Shown here piece by piece: positions 50,766 through 59,513 of a stretch of DNA of 64,000 nucleotides. This stretch comes from Dyadobacter soli (GTDB taxonomy: Bacteria; Bacteroidota; Bacteroidia; Cytophagales; Spirosomataceae). The first letter of the stretch is position 1; each line of letters opens with the position of its first letter. The stretch spans positions 186,001 to 250,000 of the forward strand of contig NZ_FNAN01000011.1 in assembly GCF_900101885.1 (NCBI RefSeq), written 5' to 3'. The notes under the pieces are model-generated. The model was given only the letters and a program-made list of their open reading frames with translations. It did not search any database and was not told the DNA's origin. A program made the position numbers and the translations under genes.

Positions 50766-51119
50766 ACGGTCGTCTGTAAGGGGGACAAATATGACGAGTG
50801 CAGTTCCTATTTTGGTTTGAATCTGAGATTCGGCCTTTCTTTCCCTGAGGATTTTAGAATTATCGTTGGTCGACACAATTGCATTTCACTCGGTGGCATA
50901 GAAGTATTCGGTCTAGGCAAATCCTTAATGGGTGAGAGATATAAATTCGAGCAAAGGAATCCTGGCTCGAAAATGCAGGATAGTTTCCTCCAATTCTCGC
51001 CTGATGGAGCCGGAAATTATTGTTGTCTGGACCGTTGGAAGCACCCGGGCCCAATAGAAGGACATCCATTGCTAATGTCCACCCACTGTCAAGTGCATTC
51101 ATGGATCTTTGGAAACTGA
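50766..51119 (+). pseudogene. Remnant of an SMI1/KNR4 (SUKH)-type protein
   Basis: A 117-codon frame without an ATG at its beginning. It contains FGLSFPEDFRIIV, LGGIEVFGLGKSL and FSPDGAGNYCCLD, which match the pattern of SMI1/KNR4 proteins (PEDY..., I-x-GLG, DGAGNYYCLD) and stops at 51119. In bacteria this family is frequently toxin immunity proteins. The N-terminus is missing or degraded, and no toxin gene is adjacent. The rest of the 50.57-51.23 kb interval holds nothing I can support except ATCCGGTCGTTAAA at 50627-50640. Confidence 0.5.
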
Positions 51120-51230
51120 GCTATCCAAAGTCATGAAATATCGCGATATCCATTTGGAAATCACGACATTTCATGACAATCGCCTACTTTGAAAGTTGTT
51201 TAATATTCTGATTATTAAACAGTTATTTAA

Positions 51231-51248
51231 TGGCAAGGGATTTGTGAT
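51231..51248 (+). promoter_or_regulatory. Sigma-54-like promoter element upstream of the GAF activator gene
   Basis: TGGCAAGGGATTTGTGAT resembles the -24/-12 promoter (TGGCAC-N5-TTGCW): GG is followed after 10 bases by GT instead of GC. A nearly identical element lies at 55485-55500. Confidence 0.5.
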
Positions 51249-51321
51249 TGCTATGTCGTTTGGCAAATCGTTTTTCAAAATCTGCCTCAATTGAAACCCA
51301 CTTACCTCACCATGAACTGAA

Positions 51322-53961
51322 ATGAAAGAGAGCGAAGACATTCTAAAAAAGATATCAGCAGATCTTTTGTCTGTCAAGCAGATAACTCATCTGGCCGATA
51401 TATTTAATACGTCGTTGAAGGCTGCACTATCTTACTGTGAGGGGGCTATTTTTTCATTGGACTGTCATGATAATATGCTATACAATTTGATCCAGATGCC
51501 CAATCCATTCCGGGAAAGTCCATTCTTTTTACAACATGTTCTCCTCAAAAGCCTGTCTACGGACGAGGTGTTACTGACGGAAGGTAATGAGGACTTCGCC
51601 GAATTTCGTATCCGAGACGGATTGCAAACGTGGCGTTTCGGTAAGTATCTCTCTTCGATACCGCCAGTAGGTTCGGCGATAGTTGTATTTCCAATGCGGC
51701 AGGGAAATGATTTTATTGGCAACCTATTCCTGTTATTCACGGACGCATCGTCTTTGGGCGACTACGATATTAAGATGCTCATGTTAATATCTGTGAGTAT
51801 AAATCTGGTACTTATCGACGTTCTTGCGCGCGAGAAGGTTTTGTTAAGCGATAATCTATTTCAGGAGCGGCTACATGAGCGGATGGCTCAACTAGAAGCT
51901 TTGGCTTTGTTGGGAAATGCCATCGCGTCGGTCCGGAGTTTTGAGAAATTGCTCGAAATAATCGACAGGTATACCATTAAGTTTATCGGATTCAGGAATA
52001 CGATGTTCGTTACGCTGAACGACAATCATCCTGCTGATAAGCTGGTATCTGAAATGCATTTTGTTAACGGGGATGCCATGGCCAGGAACAAAATCGATGA
52101 CGGATTTGTGGATAGGATGCTGCCGGGCGAAGGTCCGGTCATTTACAACATTGAGGAACTTGCAAAAACCAGCCCTCTGCCCGGTTATATGAAAGCAGTC
52201 TCTGACGCCGGCATCGTAAAGGTTGCTATGGTTAGATTTTCCGATGCAAAAGATGCTCCGGGCGTTTGGCTCCTTGCTTTTGACCACAATCGTCCATTAT
52301 CACCAAACGCAATGCAAATGGTAAAGGACGTTGCTAAAATGATTACTTCCGCGACTCAGAACGTTTTCACAAGTCTGGAATATGAACGTCGTGAACTGGA
52401 AAAGAATCGTTTGATTCAATTCAGCAATAGCATTGCCTCCATTAGAAACAAGGCTAATTTGGCTAGAACGGTTAAAGATCACCTGCACGATCTTTTTGAA
52501 ATTGATGACTTTCTACTTTGGTCGCTTTCCGAAGACCATTCGTTCAGATTTCCTGTTCTTTTTGATGATGAATCAATTTTTGCCAGTCACCCGGCATTTA
52601 AGGCGCGCACTACCGAGTTCAGGAATCACGATGGGATCTACAATGTTATTCTCGCCGGAACCGGGGTTAGCTATTTTGATGCCTGCGATCTCGAAAAGGC
52701 CTATTCGGAACACCCTTATTTTGCAGAGGTAATCGAAACTTCCGACATCAGGGCCATGGGTGGAAGCGTGCTGCGTATAGGTGAAGAGGTGATCGGTTTG
52801 CTCACATTTTCGAGCCACCGGATACAATTGGTTAAAGAGCGGGAGGAATTGTATCTGAGCATTTGTTCTCAGCTCGCAATCGTCGCATCCAATATGCTTG
52901 CAACGGACAAAATTTCAGCGCAACTGGCAGAAATCAGTAAATTGAAGGAGCGGTTGGAAGACGAAAAAATCTATTTGCAAGAAGAATTGAAAACATCCGC
53001 CAATAATTCGGATATGATCGGCAGTAGCCAGGGCATTAAGACTATCCATAAACTTGTTGAGCAGGTTGCATATACCGACAGCACGGTCCTGATCCTTGGC
53101 GAAACCGGCACGGGGAAGGAGCTCGTTGCAAGATCGGTACACAATAATTCGCCTAGAAAATCGAAGCTAATGGTCAAGGTGAATTGCGCAGCATTACCGG
53201 CTACTCTGATCGAATCTGAACTTTTCGGCCATGAGAAGGGAAGTTTCACCGGCGCATCAGAACGCAGGCTGGGCAAATTTGAGCTGGCAAACCATGGCAC
53301 ATTGTTTCTTGACGAGATCGGCGAGCTGCCGCTGGATTTGCAGGGAAAACTTCTGCGGGCAATTCAGGAAAAAGAAATAGAAAGAGTGGGTGGAAAGGCG
53401 GTTATCAAGGTCGACGTTCGAGTGATCGCTGCCACGAACAGGAATCTGGAAAAAGAAGTTGCCTCAGGGAAATTCCGGAGTGATTTGTATTACCGGATCA
53501 ACATTTTTCCGATCCGCATTCCGCCCCTTCGCGACCGGATCTCCGACATTCCGCTTCTCGCAAGTCATTTCATCTCCAAGTACGCGGCGAAGGTCGGAAA
53601 AGAAATAAGATCTATGAATACAAGTACTTTACGAGAATTGCAGCGGTACAATTGGCCAGGAAATATCCGCGAGTTGGAGCATACAATCGAGCGAAGCGTA
53701 TTGCTTACCAAGGGAGATACATTGAAGACCTTTGACATTCCAGTAGCTAATTCGGATAGGAACGATGAAAGTATGTATCTTGAAAAGAAAATTAAAACGA
53801 TCGATGAAAACGAACGCGAGCATATTGTGAGGATACTTAAAATGTGCCATGGGCGGGTTAATGGCCATAACGGCGCCGCAATATTGCTCGGGATTCCACC
53901 CAGTACTCTCAACTCCAAAATGAAGCGGCTTGATATCAGGAAACGGGAGATGCGGCCTTAG
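51322..53961 (+). CDS. Sigma-54-dependent activator with N-terminal GAF domains
   Basis: An 879-residue enhancer-binding protein. Residues 1 to about 560 contain two or three GAF-type sensor modules (LADIFNTSLKAALSYCEGAI, LALLGNAIASVRSFEKLLEI, and a third around 370-540), then a coiled-coil linker (EISKLKERLEDEKIYLQEEL). The AAA+ domain has Walker A GETGTGKE near residue 593, the sigma-54 contact loop GSFTGA near 640 (Ser where GAFTGA has Ala) and Walker B FLDEIGEL. The C-terminal Fis-type helix-turn-helix is GAAILLGIPPSTLNSKMKRL. There is no receiver domain, so it probably senses a small molecule. A second activator gene follows after 27 bp. Confidence 0.93.
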   Translation: MKESEDILKKISADLLSVKQITHLADIFNTSLKAALSYCEGAIFSLDCHDNMLYNLIQMPNPFRESPFFLQHVLLKSLSTDEVLLTEGNEDFAEFRIRDGLQTWRFGKYLSSIPPVGSAIVVFPMRQGNDFIGNLFLLFTDASSLGDYDIKMLMLISVSINLVLIDVLAREKVLLSDNLFQERLHERMAQLEALALLGNAIASVRSFEKLLEIIDRYTIKFIGFRNTMFVTLNDNHPADKLVSEMHFVNGDAMARNKIDDGFVDRMLPGEGPVIYNIEELAKTSPLPGYMKAVSDAGIVKVAMVRFSDAKDAPGVWLLAFDHNRPLSPNAMQMVKDVAKMITSATQNVFTSLEYERRELEKNRLIQFSNSIASIRNKANLARTVKDHLHDLFEIDDFLLWSLSEDHSFRFPVLFDDESIFASHPAFKARTTEFRNHDGIYNVILAGTGVSYFDACDLEKAYSEHPYFAEVIETSDIRAMGGSVLRIGEEVIGLLTFSSHRIQLVKEREELYLSICSQLAIVASNMLATDKISAQLAEISKLKERLEDEKIYLQEELKTSANNSDMIGSSQGIKTIHKLVEQVAYTDSTVLILGETGTGKELVARSVHNNSPRKSKLMVKVNCAALPATLIESELFGHEKGSFTGASERRLGKFELANHGTLFLDEIGELPLDLQGKLLRAIQEKEIERVGGKAVIKVDVRVIAATNRNLEKEVASGKFRSDLYYRINIFPIRIPPLRDRISDIPLLASHFISKYAAKVGKEIRSMNTSTLRELQRYNWPGNIRELEHTIERSVLLTKGDTLKTFDIPVANSDRNDESMYLEKKIKTIDENEREHIVRILKMCHGRVNGHNGAAILLGIPPSTLNSKMKRLDIRKREMRP

Positions 53962-53988
53962 TACCAACACTAGCAACGACAGAAATCC

Positions 53989-55350
53989 ATGGAGGATACA
54001 CTATTAATCGTCGAGGACCAGTTTATCGAAGCCAACAACCTAAAAATCATTCTTTTAAAGGCTGATTACCATGTCCTGCCCATTGCCAGGTCCGTAGACG
54101 ACGCACTGGCAATCATCGATAGGCAGGTACCAGACCTGGTACTTCTTGACATCTTTTTGAAAGGTGAGCGGACCGGGATAGACCTGGCACATATTCTCAA
54201 AGCGCGCGGAATCGCCTTCGTATACTTATCGGCCAACTCGGACAAAAGTGTATTCACCGCAGCTAAAATGACAGGACCTTACGGCTTTCTGATAAAACCT
54301 TTCCGTGAGCGCGATGTGCTGGCAATGCTCGACATCGCGTGGTATCACCACTCGCAAAAAGTGATGGTAAAGGATAATGAGGCCAAGCCCAAAAAGACCT
54401 CTAATAATCCTGTCCGCGACAGGGAGCTTAAAAAAATCGTCGGAGAAAGCGGCGCTATCCAGGCCTTATTGAAGAACGTCGAAACGGTGGCGGACACCAA
54501 TGTGCCGGTGCTACTCCTGGGCGAAAGCGGAACTGGCAAAGAGCTTATTGCCAAGTTCATACATGAACTTTCCGAAAGGCGTTCGGGTAAACTGATAGTA
54601 GTGGATTGTGCGGCCATGCCCCCGCATTTGGTCGAGTCGGAGCTGTTTGGGCACGAAAAGGGAAGCTTCACAGGCGCCACGGAAAAGAGGATCGGTAAGT
54701 TTGAGCAAGCCGACGGCGGTACGGTATTCCTGGACGAAATTGGGGAACTGCCGCTCGATCTCCAGGTGAAATTTCTAAGAGTTTTGCAGGAAATGGAAAT
54801 CGAGCCGATTGGCGGCAAGCGGAAGAAGGTCAATATCAGGATACTGGCCGCGACCAACCGTAATCTGGAAGAAGAAATGGCGAACGGAAGGTTCAGGATG
54901 GATCTCTATTACCGCCTCAACATTTTCCCTATAAACTTACCAGCCCTCCGGGACCGGAAATCGGACATCATGCCACTGGCAGTTTATTTTCTGGAAATGA
55001 ACGCCGCAAAATTCGGCAAGAACATTACCGGATTTTCTGACGAAGTACGACAAACCTTAACTCATTACGACTGGCCGGGAAACGTCCGGGAGCTGGAAAA
55101 TCTCATTATCCGCGCCATTCTGCTATGCCACGGCAACCAGATCGGCGAAGTTCAGGTGCCCGGCCCCTCCGTTACAGGAGAAACAAGCAAGGGCCTGAGA
55201 GTTAAAACGATGACCGAAAGTGAAAGGGACCATATTCTGGCTGCGCTCCGGCAATGTAACTGGAAAATCTACGGTCCCGGAGGTGCAGCGGAATTGCTCG
55301 CCATTAACGGTTCTACGCTGAAATCGCGCATGAAAAAACTTGGGATATAG
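53989..55350 (+). CDS. NtrC-type sigma-54 response regulator without adjacent kinase
   Basis: A 453-residue regulator: receiver (residues 1-125) with E9/D10, phospho-acceptor D54 (LVLLDIFLKGERTG) and the Lys in FLIKPFRERD; AAA+ with GESGTGKE, GSFTGA and FLDEIGEL; Fis-type helix-turn-helix GAAELLAINGSTLKSRMKKL. It shares the AAA+ and HTH style of the GAF activator encoded 27 bp upstream. No histidine kinase gene lies nearby; the truncated TPR protein at 62929 might be one. Confidence 0.93.
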   Translation: MEDTLLIVEDQFIEANNLKIILLKADYHVLPIARSVDDALAIIDRQVPDLVLLDIFLKGERTGIDLAHILKARGIAFVYLSANSDKSVFTAAKMTGPYGFLIKPFRERDVLAMLDIAWYHHSQKVMVKDNEAKPKKTSNNPVRDRELKKIVGESGAIQALLKNVETVADTNVPVLLLGESGTGKELIAKFIHELSERRSGKLIVVDCAAMPPHLVESELFGHEKGSFTGATEKRIGKFEQADGGTVFLDEIGELPLDLQVKFLRVLQEMEIEPIGGKRKKVNIRILAATNRNLEEEMANGRFRMDLYYRLNIFPINLPALRDRKSDIMPLAVYFLEMNAAKFGKNITGFSDEVRQTLTHYDWPGNVRELENLIIRAILLCHGNQIGEVQVPGPSVTGETSKGLRVKTMTESERDHILAALRQCNWKIYGPGGAAELLAINGSTLKSRMKKLGI

Positions 55351-55484
55351 AATAGTAAAACTGGTTTGTACTCTGCGATCGAACGGGAACGACATTTCGC
55401 CACTTTGCAATAAATAGCGAAATACCGATGTTATAGCGAACCTATTTTTTTAATTAAGTATCTGAAATACAATGTATTATCAAT

Positions 55485-55500
55485 TGGCAAGGATTTTGTA
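55485..55500 (+). promoter_or_regulatory. Sigma-54-like promoter element upstream of the AraC gene
   Basis: TGGCAAGGATTTTGTA matches the element at 51231 closely (TGGCAAGG, then A/T-rich, then TTGT or TTTGT). It lies 30 bp before the AraC start codon, a suitable distance for a promoter. Confidence 0.5.
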
Positions 55501-55530
55501 ATAGTTAATCTGCACCCAATTGAATATTGT

Positions 55531-56400
55531 ATGATAAGCTATGCGGTTTACCCAAATACTGCTTTTCGGCAGTCACAAACAGCCAGTTGTAAAAGTGAAC
55601 ATCTTGAAATCTATGCGCTCAATGAAGCATATTTTTCCAATCGGCCAGCGATTAGAAAGGATCAGGTCGTAGAAATAATCTGGGTCAGGAAAGGGCGATT
55701 GTACATCATGCATGATCTAGAGACCTATAAAGCTGAAGCCGGAACGATCGTGTTCCTGACGCGGGGACAGACCTTTGAAATCAGGTCTTCGGAAGCTATC
55801 CTGGATGGTTTGGTATTACGTCTTTCGGCTGGTATAATGCCTGTTGGATCGGATTTACCTTACCCCAATATTGTAAACAGTGCGTCACGAGTTTTTGAAA
55901 TAGACAACTGGACTACATCCGCTGTCATACGCATTGTCCAACTCATGCGGCGGGAACTGATAAACGCGGGCGGTAAGCAGGACGAAGTTCTCTCGGGTTA
56001 TCTGAAAATCATGCTCATTTATTTATTCAGACGCCCCTCGGTCACACTGAGATCATCTTTGAGAACGGACATTTCGGTGCTTGCCCGCAGGTTCTTTGAT
56101 CTGCTCGAACAGCAATACTCCGTCAACAAAAAGGTGAGCGAGTATGCCGACGAGTTGGCCGTCAGCCCGAATCATCTCAACCAGATTATCAAGCAGGAGA
56201 CCGGAATGTCGGCCGGAGCAAATATTCGCAAACGCCTGTTGGTGCAAGCGCAAAGGATGGCCAACGTCCACGGAATCAGCATGAAGACGGTCGCCTACCA
56301 GTTGGGCTTTAACGACGCCGCCCATTTCAGCAAATTCTTCAAGATCGGTTGCGGCTGCAATTTTACCGACTATCGGAAAAGGATCATGGAGAGTGCCTGA
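55531..56400 (+). CDS. AraC-family transcriptional regulator
   Basis: A 289-residue regulator: an N-terminal cupin-like domain (about 15-150; KAEAGTIVFLTRGQTFEIRS) and a C-terminal AraC domain with VSEYADELAVSPNHLNQIIK and MKTVAYQLGFNDAAHFSKFF, ending GCNFTDYRKRI. It has a sigma-54-like promoter element, so the two activators upstream may control it, and through it the following PfpI-monooxygenase-HbpS genes. Confidence 0.9.
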   Translation: MISYAVYPNTAFRQSQTASCKSEHLEIYALNEAYFSNRPAIRKDQVVEIIWVRKGRLYIMHDLETYKAEAGTIVFLTRGQTFEIRSSEAILDGLVLRLSAGIMPVGSDLPYPNIVNSASRVFEIDNWTTSAVIRIVQLMRRELINAGGKQDEVLSGYLKIMLIYLFRRPSVTLRSSLRTDISVLARRFFDLLEQQYSVNKKVSEYADELAVSPNHLNQIIKQETGMSAGANIRKRLLVQAQRMANVHGISMKTVAYQLGFNDAAHFSKFFKIGCGCNFTDYRKRIMESA

Positions 56401-56493
56401 GCAGCTGAAATAAAACCAGCTTTCCAACGTGCGTATGCACGCTATCGTTTCGCAGTAATCACTTATCATTCACATTATAGACCCGTTTCAACT

Positions 56494-57162
56494 ATGAAAA
56501 AGAAAATTCTATTTGTTGTATCCAGTGCAGATGTCATCGGACCCAAGCACCGCCGCACAGGAAATTTGCTTACGGAAGTAGCCCACCCTTACGAAGCGTT
56601 TAAAAAACAGGGATATGACATCGACATCTACAGTGTGAAGGGCGGAGAGGCACCCATCGATATGGTGGAGCTGGACGATCCGACCAACATTGCCTTTCTG
56701 AATGATGACGGGGCACAAAAATTTAAAAACACACAAAGCATTGAGAGTGTTACTGTGGATGGGTACGACGCCGTTTTCGTTCCGGGTGGGCTCGCTCCTG
56801 TCGTAGATATGCCTGAAAATCAGACCGTTCAGAAGATCCTTTCATCTATGTACGACAAAGGCGGCGTAGTGAGCGCGGTTTGCCATGGCCCGGTTGCATT
56901 GATCAACGTGAAGCTCAAAGACGGGTCTTATCTGGTGGACGGCAAAAGCGTTACCGGGTTCAGCATTGCCGAGGAGGAAAATTATGCGAAGGAGGATGTT
57001 CCTTTTGAATTGGAAACCGCATTGAAATCACGGGGGGCAAAATATAGCCGCGTAGACCCGTGGCAAGCGTACAGCATTCAGGACGGCAGGCTGGTTACGG
57101 GACAAAATCCTGCGTCCGCCAGCGGGGTCGCCGAAAAAGTCATAGGGATTTTGGAAGCCTGA
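56494..57162 (+). CDS. DJ-1/PfpI-family protein
   Basis: A 222-residue protein of the class I glutamine-amidotransferase-like fold. The nucleophile elbow has Cys130 in VSAVCHGPVALIN; VKGGEAPIDMVELDD provides the acidic neighbour, and VFVPGGLAPVVDMPEN is typical. Members are glyoxalases, chaperones or proteases such as Hsp31/YhbO; the exact role is open. It follows the AraC gene in the same direction after 93 bp. A hairpin sits directly downstream. Confidence 0.88.
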   Translation: MKKKILFVVSSADVIGPKHRRTGNLLTEVAHPYEAFKKQGYDIDIYSVKGGEAPIDMVELDDPTNIAFLNDDGAQKFKNTQSIESVTVDGYDAVFVPGGLAPVVDMPENQTVQKILSSMYDKGGVVSAVCHGPVALINVKLKDGSYLVDGKSVTGFSIAEEENYAKEDVPFELETALKSRGAKYSRVDPWQAYSIQDGRLVTGQNPASASGVAEKVIGILEA

Positions 57163-57171
57163 AATATTTAA

Positions 57172-57206
57172 GAACATCTTCTTCTGTCAGCCGGGGGAAG
57201 ATGTTC
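57172..57206 (+). terminator. Hairpin after the pfpI-like gene
   Basis: GAACATCTTC (57172-57181) pairs perfectly with GAAGATGTTC (57197-57206) over a 15-nt loop. There is no T tract, so it may attenuate or protect mRNA ends rather than stop transcription outright. Confidence 0.5.
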
Positions 57207-57266
57207 CGGTTTCGTCAATCAGCATTCTGGAACTACCATTCATGATAATTTCAAACTCTAAATCTT

Positions 57267-57581
57267 ATGAGTGCTATCACCACAATTGCCAAATGGGAAG
57301 TAAAACCTGGAGAACTGAAAACAGTGCTGAGCCTGCTTTCCCAACTTGCCATCAAAAGTAAAGAAGAAGAGAGTAACCTCTTTTACAATGTACTTCAAAG
57401 CAATGCCGATCCCAACCTAATCGTGCTACTGGAAGGCTATGCCGATGAAACGGCGCTGACAAGCCATCGCAATTCCGAACATTTCCAGCAGTTCGTAGTT
57501 CAGGAAATTGTTCCAAGGCTCGTTAACCGGGAAGTGATTCTTGCGAGAGAAATAACTTTGGACGATTTTTATCCCAACTAA
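57267..57581 (+). CDS. Antibiotic biosynthesis monooxygenase (quinol monooxygenase-like)
   Basis: A 104-residue dimeric alpha-beta barrel (ABM) protein: TTIAKWEVKPGELKTVLSLL, then SNLFYNVLQSNADPNLIVLL, and the HRNSEHFQQFV segment with the usual H-x-x-S-x-H-F. Homologues such as YgiN oxidise quinols without cofactor, and others degrade haem. It is followed after 3 bp by the HbpS-like gene, suggesting related roles. Confidence 0.88.
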   Translation: MSAITTIAKWEVKPGELKTVLSLLSQLAIKSKEEESNLFYNVLQSNADPNLIVLLEGYADETALTSHRNSEHFQQFVVQEIVPRLVNREVILAREITLDDFYPN

Positions 57582-57584
57582 CAA

Positions 57585-57977
57585 ATGGAAATTACAGCAG
57601 AACTGGCTCTTGAAATCGCACATCACGCTGCACGTAAGGCCCACGAAATAAAAGTACCCGTAAACATTGCAGTGATCGACACCGGGGGGCATTTGAAACT
57701 GTTTTACCGCATGGAAGAAGCCTATCTTGGCTCTATCGACATTGCGATCGGCAAGGCGCGGACATCCATGCTTTTCAGAATGAATTCGGAAGGTGTCGGA
57801 AAGTTTCTCGATCCTGAAAAGAGGACATTTGGCATGGTGAACACCAACGGTGGCCTCGTAGCATTTCCGGGAGGAATGACAGTATACCGTCAGGGGCAAA
57901 TTGTGGCGTACATAGGTGTGTCAGGCGGCAGCCTTGAAGAAGATTTCGCCATCGCAACCGCTGGCAGCGCCGGATAA
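57585..57977 (+). CDS. HbpS/GlcG-family haem-binding protein
   Basis: A 130-residue single-domain protein: ELALEIAHHAARKAHEIKVP, VNIAVIDTGGHLKLFYRMEE, and FPGGMTVYRQGQIVAYIGVS followed by GGSLEEDFAIA. This is the haem-degrading/HbpS fold. HbpS proteins bind haem and can act as redox sensors for two-component systems. Its position 3 bp after the ABM gene and 15 bp before the cyclase-like gene suggests one operon. Confidence 0.87.
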   Translation: MEITAELALEIAHHAARKAHEIKVPVNIAVIDTGGHLKLFYRMEEAYLGSIDIAIGKARTSMLFRMNSEGVGKFLDPEKRTFGMVNTNGGLVAFPGGMTVYRQGQIVAYIGVSGGSLEEDFAIATAGSAG

Positions 57978-57992
57978 AAACGACTTACCCTT

Positions 57993-58625
57993 ATGACCGA
58001 TTCCGAAAATACCCCCCTTTTCAAATTGTCTCTGAGCGAAATCGTTCCTGAGATGGGGACGATTTTCATTCCGGATATTAGTGGCTTTACCCGTTTTGTG
58101 CACAATACGGATTTTGCAACCGGTCGCCGCATCACCTACGAGTTGCTTTCGGCCATTATTGATCAGAACAACTTATTATTCAGCATATCGGAAATAGAGG
58201 GTGATGCGATATTTTTTTATAAATATGGTCCTCCGCCCTCAGCGTTTGAATTGCTGGAACAATATAAAAGAATGCTCAATGCATTCAACGTGCGGCTAGG
58301 CCATATCAACAGGGCGCTGGGTGTGACCTATGATCTGTCCTTAAAACTGATTGCGCATTACGGCCCAGTTGCCGAGTACGATCTCAAAGGTTTCAAAAAA
58401 CTGTATGGAAAAGCCGTAGTCGACGCGCATGTACTATTGAAGAATGAAGTTGCCAGCCATTCCTATGCACTGTTGACCGCCGACCTGCTTAGCTCGGCAG
58501 ATCCGGTGAGGCTCGAAGATTTGCCGCCAGGCATTCAGTCGCAAAGTCTTTGCCACAACAATGGAGATATAGTTCATGTATGCTATACGTATTTTGACTT
58601 TGCCAAAACCGGTCTTGAAATGTAA
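57993..58625 (+). CDS. DUF2652 protein, class III nucleotide-cyclase-like
   Basis: A 210-residue protein beginning with a cyclase-like segment (GTIFIPDISGFTRFVHNTDF) and EIEGDAIFFYKYG, which place an Asp at the two metal-binding positions of class III cyclases. This matches DUF2652, a family distantly related to adenylate/guanylate cyclases, whose activity is, to my knowledge, not established. It is encoded with the haem-binding protein and may signal or respond to it. Confidence 0.8.
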   Translation: MTDSENTPLFKLSLSEIVPEMGTIFIPDISGFTRFVHNTDFATGRRITYELLSAIIDQNNLLFSISEIEGDAIFFYKYGPPPSAFELLEQYKRMLNAFNVRLGHINRALGVTYDLSLKLIAHYGPVAEYDLKGFKKLYGKAVVDAHVLLKNEVASHSYALLTADLLSSADPVRLEDLPPGIQSQSLCHNNGDIVHVCYTYFDFAKTGLEM

Positions 58626-58631
58626 TTCCGC

Positions 58632-59318
58632 ATGTTAGCAGACATTCCAGCCGTAGGAAAAAACCGAACAAACCATGTGCGCAACCTACACTTATTGGTG
58701 AGCCTCTGCATGGCGATAGCCGTTATGCCACGGGTAAAAGCACAGGGGGCCGATCCTTACGCCTTTTGGTTAATGCCGGCAGTCAATTACCAGATTTCGG
58801 AAAAACAATATGGTTTTGCACAATTAGGCTGGAACCCCTTACAAAAGCTGATGCTCGGTTATGGAAATTTTATCATCAGGCCCAAGCCCAATTTCGACGT
58901 AAACATAGGCTTCATGTACATCGATGTTACCAACCGTGAAGTAGAGGAGTGGACTTTAATGAATGGATTTACCGCTAGGATTCCCGTAGGAAAAATGCTG
59001 ATCGAAAATAGGGGGCTCGTATGGAACAGGTTTATTACCAATGCCGACGACATGCACTTTTACCGAAACCGTGTGCGATTGATGTTGTCGTTTGGTAATG
59101 CGTCGCAATTCTCACCCTATTTAGTAGACGAGTTTAGCTACTCATTTAACAGAGGTGACTTTTCGAGAAACCGGATTGGAGCAGGATGTCTCCTTACGCT
59201 ATGCAAAAGAGTTGTGCTTGATGTGAGCTATGCACGCCAGAGCGATCGAATTAGCGGGAAACTCAACCTCTTCTTCATAATGGCAACAGTCCGGCTGCCG
59301 CCGGGCAAACATCATTGA
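58632..59318 (+). CDS. DUF2490 outer-membrane protein
   Basis: A 228-residue protein with a signal-like segment (VSLCMAIAVMPRVKAQ) and a strand-rich body (FWLMPAVNYQISEKQYGFAQ, WNRFITNADDMHFYRNRVRL, FSYSFNRGDFSRNRIGAG) as in the DUF2490 family of outer-membrane proteins. Function unknown. It begins 6 bp after the DUF2652 gene and closes that probable operon. Codons before the signal segment are unusual, so the real start may be further in. Confidence 0.78.
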   Translation: MLADIPAVGKNRTNHVRNLHLLVSLCMAIAVMPRVKAQGADPYAFWLMPAVNYQISEKQYGFAQLGWNPLQKLMLGYGNFIIRPKPNFDVNIGFMYIDVTNREVEEWTLMNGFTARIPVGKMLIENRGLVWNRFITNADDMHFYRNRVRLMLSFGNASQFSPYLVDEFSYSFNRGDFSRNRIGAGCLLTLCKRVVLDVSYARQSDRISGKLNLFFIMATVRLPPGKHH

Positions 59319-59513
59319 AATTGACATCAAATCAAATCGAAAGTACATTGAATTGCCCTGTCTTTATGGGGTAATTTAGGGATTATTCAAATGCCTGATC
59401 CGCAAACCACCACCACGCCGGAGGCCAGGATTTGCTGTTACGTATAACTGGCGACGTCAGGTATGCAAGCGCCTTTCTCATTTCAAGACCTGTTTCAATT
59501 AATAAAAAGGCTT

